From Bacteroidales bacterium (GTDB taxonomy: Bacteria; Bacteroidota; Bacteroidia; Bacteroidales; UBA12077), in contig JANQHE010000034.1 of assembly GCA_028282785.1 (NCBI GenBank), positions 1 through 64,000 on the forward strand: 64,000 bases of DNA, given 5' to 3'. Of the stretch, positions 45,850 through 53,877 are shown piece after piece. A program made the translations under genes and the position numbers. The notes under the pieces were generated by a model that was not told the DNA's origin, did not search any database, and was given only the letters and a program-made list of their open reading frames with translations. How positions within the stretch are numbered: position 1 is the first letter of the stretch; each line of letters starts with the position of its first letter.

Positions 45850-46150
45850 TTAGTTAAGCATATATTTATTTAGTGTGGTTAAAAACTTTAGCTTTTGTAT
45901 TAGTTTTGAAATATACCTATTACAGCCAGTTTTTTTATTTAATTCAATACCGTCCATTAATAGCATTTTTATATTTATTATTATTAGGTCAACATCATTT
46001 TCATTGCAAAGATCAATTACTTGTTTCCCATTTTTACCCAAACCAGATTTGCATTTGTATCTCTCATAATCGTTTCCGGATACCTATAATTACTTTCTTT
46101 ATCTTCAGTAATTAATACATTTTTATCGGATCTATTGATTTTTATTATAA
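45850..46150 (-). pseudogene. Decayed receiver domain of a hybrid kinase
   Basis: Two minus-strand frames together rebuild a damaged REC. The first frame reads KNVLITEDKESNYRY and TNANLVW (compare KTILIAEDEDSNYRYL and KANVVWAKDG in the orphan REC). A frameshift near 46042 moves to the second frame, GKNGKQVIDLCNENDVDLII. The phospho-acceptor region then reads IINIKMLLMDG, with Asn where siblings have Asp, and about 35 residues of the beta4-alpha4 region are missing before TGCNRYISKLIQ. A TTG-started ORF of 63 codons covers only the second part. A non-functional relic is by far the best explanation. Confidence 0.8.
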
Positions 46151-46174
46151 AATGAATGGTTTAATATTCATATG

Positions 46175-49100
46175 TTAATTATCAAAAAAAACACTGATTA
46201 ATCTTAATAGTTTGTCTTTGTTTATCGGCTTAGAGATATAATCGTTACAACCGCATTCCATACTAAACTTTTCATCGTTTTCCATAGCAAAAGCAGTTTG
46301 AACAACTATTGGTATTTCATTGTCCATTTGCCTTATTATTTTTGTAGCTTCCAAACCATCCATATGAGGCATTTTAATGTCCATTAATATTAGATCAATA
46401 TTTTTTTTCCGGAATGTTTCAATTGCTTCTTTACCATTTAATGCCCATTCAAGCTTGACACTAGTTTTTGAAAGAGCCATTTCAAGGAACCTGAAATTGC
46501 TTTCTTCGTCTTCAGCAATAAGAATAGTTTTATCAGACCAATCATGATTTACAATTTCCTCTACTTGTTTTTTATTTTGAATTTCTTTTTCTGATTTTTG
46601 TATAAAAGGTATATTAAAATAAAAAGTTGATCCTTCACTTACTTCTGACTCGACCCATATATCTCCTCCTAAAAGATTTGAAAGATTTTTGCAAATTGCT
46701 AACCCCAATCCGGCTCCGCGATATAGTTTTTTTCTATCATTTTCGAATTTTGTAAAACGTGTAAATATCTTACTTTGTTGATCTTTTGATAATCCAATTC
46801 CCGAATCTTTTATATAAAACACAATCGAAGGATCTTCAACCGTTTCTTCAATGTTATAACCAATTTCAATTGAACCTTTCTCGGTAAATTTTATTGCATT
46901 ATCTAAAAGGTTTATTAATATTTGCTGTATTCTTATAGGGTCAGTATATATAGAAAAATGATCATTATCAATTCCAGGTTTTAGAATAAATTCCAAATCT
47001 AACTTCTTTAATATTTTTTTCTTTTCATTAAAGGTTTCAAAGAGTTCTGTAAGTATTTTATTTATTGCACAGTTTCTTTTATTAATATCAAGCTGGCCAG
47101 CTTCTATTTTAGCAATATCAATTATATCATCTATTAGATGAAGCAAAGTGTCACTGTTATGAACAATATGATTTATTAGATCCTGTTTATCTTCATTTGA
47201 TAAATCCGGCTCTTCAAGTAAACTTGTAAATCCAACAATCGCATTCATTGGCGTACGAATCTCATGAGACATATTAGCCAGGAATGCTGATTTTAAGCGA
47301 TCCGATTCCTCAGCTTTATTTTTAGCAGCTTCCAATTCAATGGTTCTTTCTTTTACAAGTTGTTCTAACCTATTTCGATGTTTCTCTAATTCAATGTTTT
47401 GTTGTTCAATAAACTGTTTTTGTTGGTTTGCAAAGTCCCTTTGAGCTTTAATTTCATCTTTTTGCTGTAGGATCTCCATTTCTGCTATCTTAAGTTTACT
47501 AATGTCAGATTCGATAACTATAAGTTTTGAAACATTATCTGCTTCGTCAAAGATGGGAGTAATAGTCGTTTGTGCCCAGATATTTTTACCTGACCTGGAG
47601 CGATTAAGAGATTCATATGTTTTACTTTGTTTATTCGTTAAACAAAATTTTATAGTTTCTTGAATATTTGTTGAGATACTAAAGTCAGATAAATTTTTAT
47701 AGTTATTTTCTCCCAATTCCTTGAAAGTATATCCGTACATTCTGGTAAACCCTTCATTTACCCACTCTATAGTTCCTTTTGAATCTGTAATGACAATTGC
47801 ATTATCAGTTTCCCGTGCAACTAATGAAAGTTTTTCAAGTTCCTGATTTTGTTTTTCTAATGAATCCGATTGGGCTAATATTTCTTCATTTTGTTGTTCA
47901 ATTTCATGAGTTCTCTTTTGCACAAGAATTCCAAGAGCTTCATTCCTCTGCTTAAGTTGCTTGTTGCTAATTTGAATAATCAGATAAAATAATAATACTG
48001 CAATAATTATATAAACAATATATGCCCAAATCGTCCTATAGTATGGAGGTTTTATCGTGAATGTAAACTCGGTGATTTTATTTGGAGAGCTATTGGAACG
48101 TACCAGGAAAGTATAAGAGCCTTCTAATAAATTTGAATATTCTTTCGAACTGTGTGACACCCAAGGAGACCATTGTTTATCATGTCCTTTTAAATAGTAT
48201 TGATAATATAAATGTTCTTTATTTGTATAATCGGGACAGGTAAAGTCGAAACGAATTGTTCTAAATTTATAATCAATCTCATAAGAAAATATTTCACTTT
48301 GAGTCTCTTGTATCTGAAATATAGTATCGTTTAGTGAATAAAAGTTTCCAAAGAAAATTACAGAATCATTAGAAAGTTGTACTTTTCTAATAAAAACCGG
48401 AATTTCTTTTGGGACCGTTTTTATATTTTCAAGTTCGCATTTGAAAAGGCCTTCTGTTCCTCCAACCCATAAAATATTATCTTCTTTATTAAAACTTAAA
48501 ACAAGCATTTCAGGGATTCTATTAAAGACTGAACTGTTCCAGGAATAGCTTCCATCACGATTCGGAATTGCCATCCCAATACTTCCGGACCTTTTATTTA
48601 ATTGTGCTGCATAAACAATCCCGTTTTCATCTTCTATAAAGGAAAAAATATCATGTTTACCATTAAAGAAGTCAACATTGATATCTGTTTCTTTTACGAA
48701 TTTATCATTTACATAATCAAAACGGTACAAACCAAATTCTGTACCGAAAACTAATCTATTTTTAAAATTAAAAACCAAAATGTTTTTTAAGGAAGGTAAA
48801 CCTGATTCTAACTCATACAATTTGGTACTAGCCGGATTAGCAGGATCATATGATTGAGTAACTTTTACAACACCATTTCTATACGTAGTAACCCACAGAT
48901 TATTTTCATTATCTTCTAAAATTCCACGAATGCTATTACCGGTGTTTTCAATATTTCCTAAATGTATAAACTCATTATTTTTAAATCCTATTACCCCAAC
49001 ATTTGAAGCAGAACCAAAATAAAGGATGGAAGGATTTATTTTGCTCTGATAAATTGTATAGGCAACATCGTTATCTGAAGATATTTGACGAAGTTTATTT

Positions 49101-50311
49101 TTATGTAAACGAAACACGCCACGCGATGTAGCCACAACTAGTAATGTATCTTTAGTGTCAGGTGTTATATAGTTCATTAATTTCCAAACTTCTCTGGTAT
49201 TAGTTGAAATCTTTTTTATATTCTTATTGTCAAAATAATATAGTCCAAAATGGGTTCCTACGTACAACGTATTTTTATGCCTTAAAATACTGGTTACACT
49301 TCCTTCCAAACCATTAAAGCTATTCCATGTAGATATGGGAAATGAGATATCACATCTTGATATACCATTATTTAATCCTAACCAAAGATCTTTGTTTTTA
49401 TCAATATAAGTACTTAGAATATCATTTGTTAAAATTCCTTGTTCTATAGTTATTTTTGAAGTTATCTCACCCTGCGTATTTCCAAAAACAACTCCCTCAG
49501 TCCATGTTCCTATTATTAGGTCTCCTTTGTCCGTAATCGTTCCCGTATAAACTCCAGCTCTTCTTAGAGTGTTACTTAATTCTCCTTCAATTATTTTAAA
49601 TTCAGGTGTTGTTGCTATCGGATCATACTCAAATAAACCGCTTTCCTGATTAGCTAAATAGATCTTTTTTTTATATGCGTGACAGAAATAAAAGTTTCGA
49701 TTTACGAATTCTTCATTAAGAGGAGCTTTAATAAAAGTATCATTCTTGAGAATTACAAGGCCTACTTCTTCTTCAACTGCATATAGTTCATTCTCAAAAA
49801 CAAATGATATATCAAACTCAGTGTTTGTTTCCCAATATCTTATTTCTCCATTTTTATATTGAAATATATGGCTTCTTGATTGAAAGTATATCGTATTATT
49901 AATAATGTGAATTTCCCAAATGTCACGAAAGTTTAAATGTTCATAATCCCTACTAAGTGAAAAGTATTTTAGTTTTCCTGTTTTGGTGGGATTTAAGTAT
50001 CCAAATTCCGTATCGGAACCAACAAATACAATTCCGTTGTTATCAATTTTTAAACTACGTACAGACCTTTTATTGTCAATAGGAACTACTTCCCAATTGT
50101 TTCCATCGTAAATGAGTACACCTTCACCATTTCCAAAATACATGAAGCCTCTCTCATCTTGAGCAATTTCCCAGTTTTGTGCATGAGCTTTATATTCACT
50201 TACTTTATAATTGGTAACAAACGGACTCCCGGTTTCTTTCTGAGCTATAGTTGGTAAATAAAAAATCAAAATAATCAACATAAGAAACAAAACAGAAAGA
50301 GTTTTTTTCAT
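46175..50311 (-). CDS. Hybrid sensor histidine kinase with propeller, Y_Y_Y and PAS domains (1378 aa)
   Basis: Domains in order are a signal peptide (1-23, ending PTIAQ), a periplasmic propeller (about 40-660, opening NWEIAQDERGFMYFGNGEG), a Y_Y_Y domain (about 680-765), a transmembrane helix (about 770-790), a coiled coil, a cytoplasmic PAS domain (about 830-955; AIVITDSKGTIEWVNEGFTR), a coiled coil, a HisKA domain with H1016 ([18 protein letters not shown]), a HATPase (IKDSGIGLS; GAGLGLAICKNLS) and a REC with D1311 ([13 protein letters not shown]). The PAS gives it an additional cytoplasmic input that its siblings lack. It is the first gene of the array in transcription order. No DNA-binding output is present. 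Confidence 0.93.
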   Translation of the reverse strand: MKKTLSVLFLMLIILIFYLPTIAQKETGSPFVTNYKVSEYKAHAQNWEIAQDERGFMYFGNGEGVLIYDGNNWEVVPIDNKRSVRSLKIDNNGIVFVGSDTEFGYLNPTKTGKLKYFSLSRDYEHLNFRDIWEIHIINNTIYFQSRSHIFQYKNGEIRYWETNTEFDISFVFENELYAVEEEVGLVILKNDTFIKAPLNEEFVNRNFYFCHAYKKKIYLANQESGLFEYDPIATTPEFKIIEGELSNTLRRAGVYTGTITDKGDLIIGTWTEGVVFGNTQGEITSKITIEQGILTNDILSTYIDKNKDLWLGLNNGISRCDISFPISTWNSFNGLEGSVTSILRHKNTLYVGTHFGLYYFDNKNIKKISTNTREVWKLMNYITPDTKDTLLVVATSRGVFRLHKNKLRQISSDNDVAYTIYQSKINPSILYFGSASNVGVIGFKNNEFIHLGNIENTGNSIRGILEDNENNLWVTTYRNGVVKVTQSYDPANPASTKLYELESGLPSLKNILVFNFKNRLVFGTEFGLYRFDYVNDKFVKETDINVDFFNGKHDIFSFIEDENGIVYAAQLNKRSGSIGMAIPNRDGSYSWNSSVFNRIPEMLVLSFNKEDNILWVGGTEGLFKCELENIKTVPKEIPVFIRKVQLSNDSVIFFGNFYSLNDTIFQIQETQSEIFSYEIDYKFRTIRFDFTCPDYTNKEHLYYQYYLKGHDKQWSPWVSHSSKEYSNLLEGSYTFLVRSNSSPNKITEFTFTIKPPYYRTIWAYIVYIIIAVLLFYLIIQISNKQLKQRNEALGILVQKRTHEIEQQNEEILAQSDSLEKQNQELEKLSLVARETDNAIVITDSKGTIEWVNEGFTRMYGYTFKELGENNYKNLSDFSISTNIQETIKFCLTNKQSKTYESLNRSRSGKNIWAQTTITPIFDEADNVSKLIVIESDISKLKIAEMEILQQKDEIKAQRDFANQQKQFIEQQNIELEKHRNRLEQLVKERTIELEAAKNKAEESDRLKSAFLANMSHEIRTPMNAIVGFTSLLEEPDLSNEDKQDLINHIVHNSDTLLHLIDDIIDIAKIEAGQLDINKRNCAINKILTELFETFNEKKKILKKLDLEFILKPGIDNDHFSIYTDPIRIQQILINLLDNAIKFTEKGSIEIGYNIEETVEDPSIVFYIKDSGIGLSKDQQSKIFTRFTKFENDRKKLYRGAGLGLAICKNLSNLLGGDIWVESEVSEGSTFYFNIPFIQKSEKEIQNKKQVEEIVNHDWSDKTILIAEDEESNFRFLEMALSKTSVKLEWALNGKEAIETFRKKNIDLILMDIKMPHMDGLEATKIIRQMDNEIPIVVQTAFAMENDEKFSMECGCNDYISKPINKDKLLRLISVFFDN

Positions 50312-50460
50312 GTGGCAATGGTTTTGGTCAAGCGTAAAAGCGTCTAAAAAATATCTAAAAAATACATCAAAACCAAATTACCTGGGTGGATTTAATAATT
50401 ATTTGATAAGTAGTAAGAAATATGATTTAAAAGAATAAATATGATATGTAAAACCAGTAC

Positions 50461-50658
50461 CTATTGGTATTTATTTTCAGGCATTACAATCCATAGAATA
50501 ATATAAACGATTATACCAGGGAAAGCTGCACTAAAAATACTTACTAACAAATAAAGAATTCTAACTAAAGCAATATCCCAACCGAAATATTCTGCAATAC
50601 CGGCACAAACACCTGCAATTACCTGGTCATGAGACCTTGTTAACTTTCTTTCGTACAT
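50461..50658 (-). CDS. PspC domain protein
   Basis: A 65-residue protein that is nearly all PspC domain: KLTRSHDQVIAGVCAGIAEY, then FGWDIALVRILYLLVSIF and a hydrophobic C-terminal half ending ILWIVMPENK. PspC proteins are small inner-membrane proteins tied to envelope-stress responses in some bacteria; short stand-alone forms like this are common in Bacteroidota and their role is not defined. It lies alone between the hybrid kinase array and the divergent S9 peptidase gene. The 149 bases separating it from the first kinase hold no recognised element. Confidence 0.9.
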   Translation of the reverse strand: MYERKLTRSHDQVIAGVCAGIAEYFGWDIALVRILYLLVSIFSAAFPGIIVYIILWIVMPENKYQ

Positions 50659-50777
50659 TATAAAATGTAATATAAAGTAAAACTATTTAAACCTTAATGT
50701 TGTTGTTTAATCTAACGCTACAAACGAGATAAATAAAAATGTTATCTTTAGGATTCAAATTTAATACAGAAATTAAA

Positions 50778-52904
50778 ATGAGAAAAATTTATTTTTTAAA
50801 AAATCAAACCATAATTATAATTTTTTTTATGGTTGTTACATCATGTACAAATAAGAATAATATGATTCCGCCCGATGCAAAAAAAATAGCTAAAGAACTT
50901 ACAATTCATGGTGATACTAGAGTTGATAACTATTACTGGTTAAATGAAAGAGAAAATTCGGAAGTAATAGAATATTTAAAAGCTGAAAATGAGTATACAA
51001 AGGCAATATTAAAGCCTACTGAAAAGTTACAGGAAAACCTTTTCCTTGAAATGAAATCAAGAATTAAGGAGGCAGATGAGTCTGTACCATACGAAAAGAA
51101 TGGGTATTTTTATTATACCAGATATGAAGAAGGTAAAGAATATCCAATATATTGTCGAAAGAAAGGTTCACTCGAATCTGACGAAGAAATTATGCTGAAT
51201 GTGAATGACATGGCAGAAGGTTATGAATATTTTCGTGTACGAAGTTTAAGAGTTAGCCCTAATAATAAATTATTGGCTTTTGGGGTTGATACAGTTAGCC
51301 GAAGAATTTATACCATACATATTAAAAATCTTGAGACCGGAGAAATTTATAAAGATGCAATACCGGTTACAACAGGATCAGCAGCTTGGGCTAATGATAA
51401 TAAAACCATGTTTTATACAAAGAAAGATGAAACTACTTTAAGGTCAATGAAAGTTTGTAGACATATTTTAGGTCAAGACCCGGAAATGGATAAAGAAATT
51501 TATCATGAAGAAGATGAAACATTTAGCACGAGTGTGTGGAAAACAAAATCCGATGAATACATAGTTATTGGCTCATATAGTACTTTATCCGAAGAATACA
51601 GATTTTTAAGTACTGATAATCCAATGGGAGAATTTAGTGTTATACAACCAAGAGAAAGGGGGCTGGAATATTCTATTGAACACTTTGGTGATTATTTTTA
51701 TATAAAAACAAATTTAGAAGCAAAGAATTTCAGGTTGATGAGAACTCCGGTTACTAAAACAAGTAAAGAAAATTGGGAAGAGGTTATTCCTCATAGAAAA
51801 GATGTATTTTTAGAAGGAATGGAATTGTTTAAGAAGTATTTGGTTCTTGAGGAGAGAAAAGAAGGCTTAACACAGTTAAGGATTATTAAATGGGAGGATA
51901 ATTCAGAACATTACCTGGATTTTGGCGAAGAAACATATACTGCTTATATTTCATATAATCCAAGCTTTGAGAGTGAATATTTGCGTTATAATTATTCTTC
52001 GTTGACTACTCCAAATTCTACAATTGATTATCAAATGACAACTCAGGAAAAAGTAATTAAGAAGGAACAAGAGGTGTTGGGAGGCTTTGACAAAAATAAC
52101 TACGAGGCAAAACGAATCTTTGCAACTGCCGATGATGGAACTAAAATTCCAATGTCTCTGGTTTATAGGAAGGGTATTAAGTTAGATGGTAATAATCCTG
52201 CCCTATTATATGCTTATGGTTCATATGGTTCAACCATGGACCCTTATTTTAGTTCGATCAGATTAAGTTTATTAGACCGTGGTTTTGTTTTTGCTCTGGC
52301 TCATGTAAGAGGAGGGCAATACTTAGGCCGCCAGTGGTATGAAGATGGAAAATTACTTAAGAAAATTAATACTTTCACTGATTTTAACGATTGCGCTGAG
52401 CATTTAATAGATATGAATTATACAAATTCGGAAAAATTATTTGCAATGGGTGGAAGTGCCGGAGGTTTGTTAATGGGTGCAATTGTAAACTTACAACCGG
52501 AGTTGTACAAAGGCGTAGTAGCCGCAGTTCCTTTTGTAGATGTTGTTACAACAATGCTTGATGAAAGCATTCCTTTAACAACAAGTGAATTTGATGAATG
52601 GGGAGATCCTAAGGATAAAGAATACTATGATTATATGTTATCATATTCTCCCTACGACCAGGTAAAAGAACAAGATTATCCGGCAATGTTGGTTACTACA
52701 GGATTACATGATTCGCAAGTACAATATTGGGAACCAGCCAAATGGGTAGCTAAGTTGCGTGATATGAAAACAGATGATAATGTTCTGTTATTGCATACTA
52801 ATATGGATACAGGACATGGAGGTGCTTCCGGTAGATTTGAAGCTTTAAAGGAATATGCAATGGAGTATGCATTTATGTTTCAGCAAATTGGAATAAAAGA
52901 ATAA
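50778..52904 (+). CDS. S9 family prolyl oligopeptidase / oligopeptidase B-like lipoprotein
   Basis: The frame is open from an ATG at 50739 (721 residues), but the ATG at 50778 (708 residues) starts a clean lipoprotein signal, with hydrophobic IIIIFFMVVTSC and a Cys lipobox at residue 23, so I prefer it. An N-terminal propeller is followed by an alpha/beta-hydrolase with Ser560 in MGGSAGGLLMGA (708-residue numbering), an Asp/His pair region (VTTGLHDSQVQYWEPAKW) and the catalytic His in TGHGG. The PDDAxK and RVDNYYWL opening is typical of protease II/oligopeptidase B. It would cleave short peptides in the periplasm. A TATCTTTA box at 50747-50754 could be its promoter. Convergent with the DUF4249 gene. 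Confidence 0.92.
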   Translation: MRKIYFLKNQTIIIIFFMVVTSCTNKNNMIPPDAKKIAKELTIHGDTRVDNYYWLNERENSEVIEYLKAENEYTKAILKPTEKLQENLFLEMKSRIKEADESVPYEKNGYFYYTRYEEGKEYPIYCRKKGSLESDEEIMLNVNDMAEGYEYFRVRSLRVSPNNKLLAFGVDTVSRRIYTIHIKNLETGEIYKDAIPVTTGSAAWANDNKTMFYTKKDETTLRSMKVCRHILGQDPEMDKEIYHEEDETFSTSVWKTKSDEYIVIGSYSTLSEEYRFLSTDNPMGEFSVIQPRERGLEYSIEHFGDYFYIKTNLEAKNFRLMRTPVTKTSKENWEEVIPHRKDVFLEGMELFKKYLVLEERKEGLTQLRIIKWEDNSEHYLDFGEETYTAYISYNPSFESEYLRYNYSSLTTPNSTIDYQMTTQEKVIKKEQEVLGGFDKNNYEAKRIFATADDGTKIPMSLVYRKGIKLDGNNPALLYAYGSYGSTMDPYFSSIRLSLLDRGFVFALAHVRGGQYLGRQWYEDGKLLKKINTFTDFNDCAEHLIDMNYTNSEKLFAMGGSAGGLLMGAIVNLQPELYKGVVAAVPFVDVVTTMLDESIPLTTSEFDEWGDPKDKEYYDYMLSYSPYDQVKEQDYPAMLVTTGLHDSQVQYWEPAKWVAKLRDMKTDDNVLLLHTNMDTGHGGASGRFEALKEYAMEYAFMFQQIGIKE

Positions 52905-52906
52905 AA

Positions 52907-53066
52907 GCAAAAAGAAGGTGTCCAAAAAGTCAAGATCTACTGTCATTACGAGGAGGAACGACGAAGTAATCTATTGATTACAAGAATAAATAGATTGCTT
53001 CATCCTGACTATAAATGTCAGGATTCGCAATGACGTCTTCGAGTCTTTTGGACACCTTCTTTTTGC
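52907..53066. repeat. Palindromic dispersed repeat (REP/MITE-like) between convergent genes
   Basis: Outer arms GCAAAAAGAAGGTGTCCAAA (from 52907) and TTTGGACACCTTCTTTTTGC (to 53066) are near-perfect inverted repeats. Inside them lies CATTACGAGGAGGAACGACG followed by AAGTAATCTATT. Its partial inverse AATAGATTGCTTC ... ATTCGCAATGACG lies on the other side. This inner element is a well-known dispersed intergenic repeat in Bacteroidota and other bacteria. It fills the gap between the S9 peptidase and DUF4249 genes and would form a long hairpin that can end transcripts from both sides. No ORF is inside. Confidence 0.85.
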
Positions 53067-53067
53067 A

Positions 53068-53871
53068 TTAATTGATTACTATACTTTGCTTTACTGAAGA
53101 GTAAGCTGCAAAATATCCAAGTGCTCCATTGCTTATATTGCTATTTGGGTTAGATGGTGTAGTTGAGCCAGATGATGGACCTTGTCCATCGCCAAGAATT
53201 GTTGCTAACGTGTTAAAATAATCGTAAACATTTTCGTCTATTCCAAGAAGTTCAACGATTACCTCATCAGAACTTTTTACATCTTCAAGCATTGATCCAT
53301 ATTCAATATCATTACCATCTAGCAGTTGATCATCAATTACATGTATTTCACCATCAGATTCAGAGTTGATATAATATTTAATTCTGTAATAATTTTCAAT
53401 ACTTTCTGTATCTGTAAAATGTGCAATAACCGCGTAGTTGTTTTCATTACCTCTACCTCCAAAACCTATTTCAATTTCTTCATATTCTAAAGAATCAATA
53501 GGTGTGGCAGGAGGCATATAAGAAGAGGCTGTATATTCATCACCACCAATATTTACATATAGATCATATGTCCTGCCTTCTACACCCTGTAGGGATGAAG
53601 TTTGGTAAACTCCGGGATTAACTTCGATCAGGGTTTCAAAATTTCCTTCGCTATCTGTTATATTAACAATTGCATTACTTATAGTTGGATAATCTGCAGG
53701 TTCAAAATAGTCTGTAGTTTGAGTTATTTTTACAGTATAGGGACCTTCCCTGGTTGTTAGAACTCCTTCGATAACTATTTGAGGATCTGCAGAGTTTAGA
53801 TCAATATCTATAACTTTTTCGCATGATGAAAAAAGTAATGTGATTATGATTATATATATTATTTTCTTCAT
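53068..53871 (-). CDS. DUF4249 lipoprotein, partner of TonB receptor
   Basis: A 267-residue lipoprotein. The signal ends LLFSSC, with Cys17 as the lipidation site. The body opens EKVIDIDLNSADPQIVIEGV and YTVKITQTTDYFE, which is the typical start of DUF4249 proteins. Family members are encoded beside TonB-dependent receptors, and it is inferred that they act at the outer membrane with them, somewhat like SusD without the TPR fold. Here the receptor gene ends seven bases upstream, so the two are one operon. Length fits the shorter end of the family. Substrate is unknown. Confidence 0.9.
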   Translation of the reverse strand: MKKIIYIIIITLLFSSCEKVIDIDLNSADPQIVIEGVLTTREGPYTVKITQTTDYFEPADYPTISNAIVNITDSEGNFETLIEVNPGVYQTSSLQGVEGRTYDLYVNIGGDEYTASSYMPPATPIDSLEYEEIEIGFGGRGNENNYAVIAHFTDTESIENYYRIKYYINSESDGEIHVIDDQLLDGNDIEYGSMLEDVKSSDEVIVELLGIDENVYDYFNTLATILGDGQGPSSGSTTPSNPNSNISNGALGYFAAYSSVKQSIVIN

Positions 53872-53877
53872 GATAAA

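Noticed and set aside
45873-46115. 80-codon plus-strand ORF over the decayed receiver
   Set aside because: It is antisense to a REC relic whose residues are clearly recognisable; the peptide has no family features.
50312-50460. Possible -7 box (CAAATTA on plus strand) for the first hybrid kinase
   Set aside because: It lacks one base of the TAnnTTTG spacing, so it does not fit the consensus.
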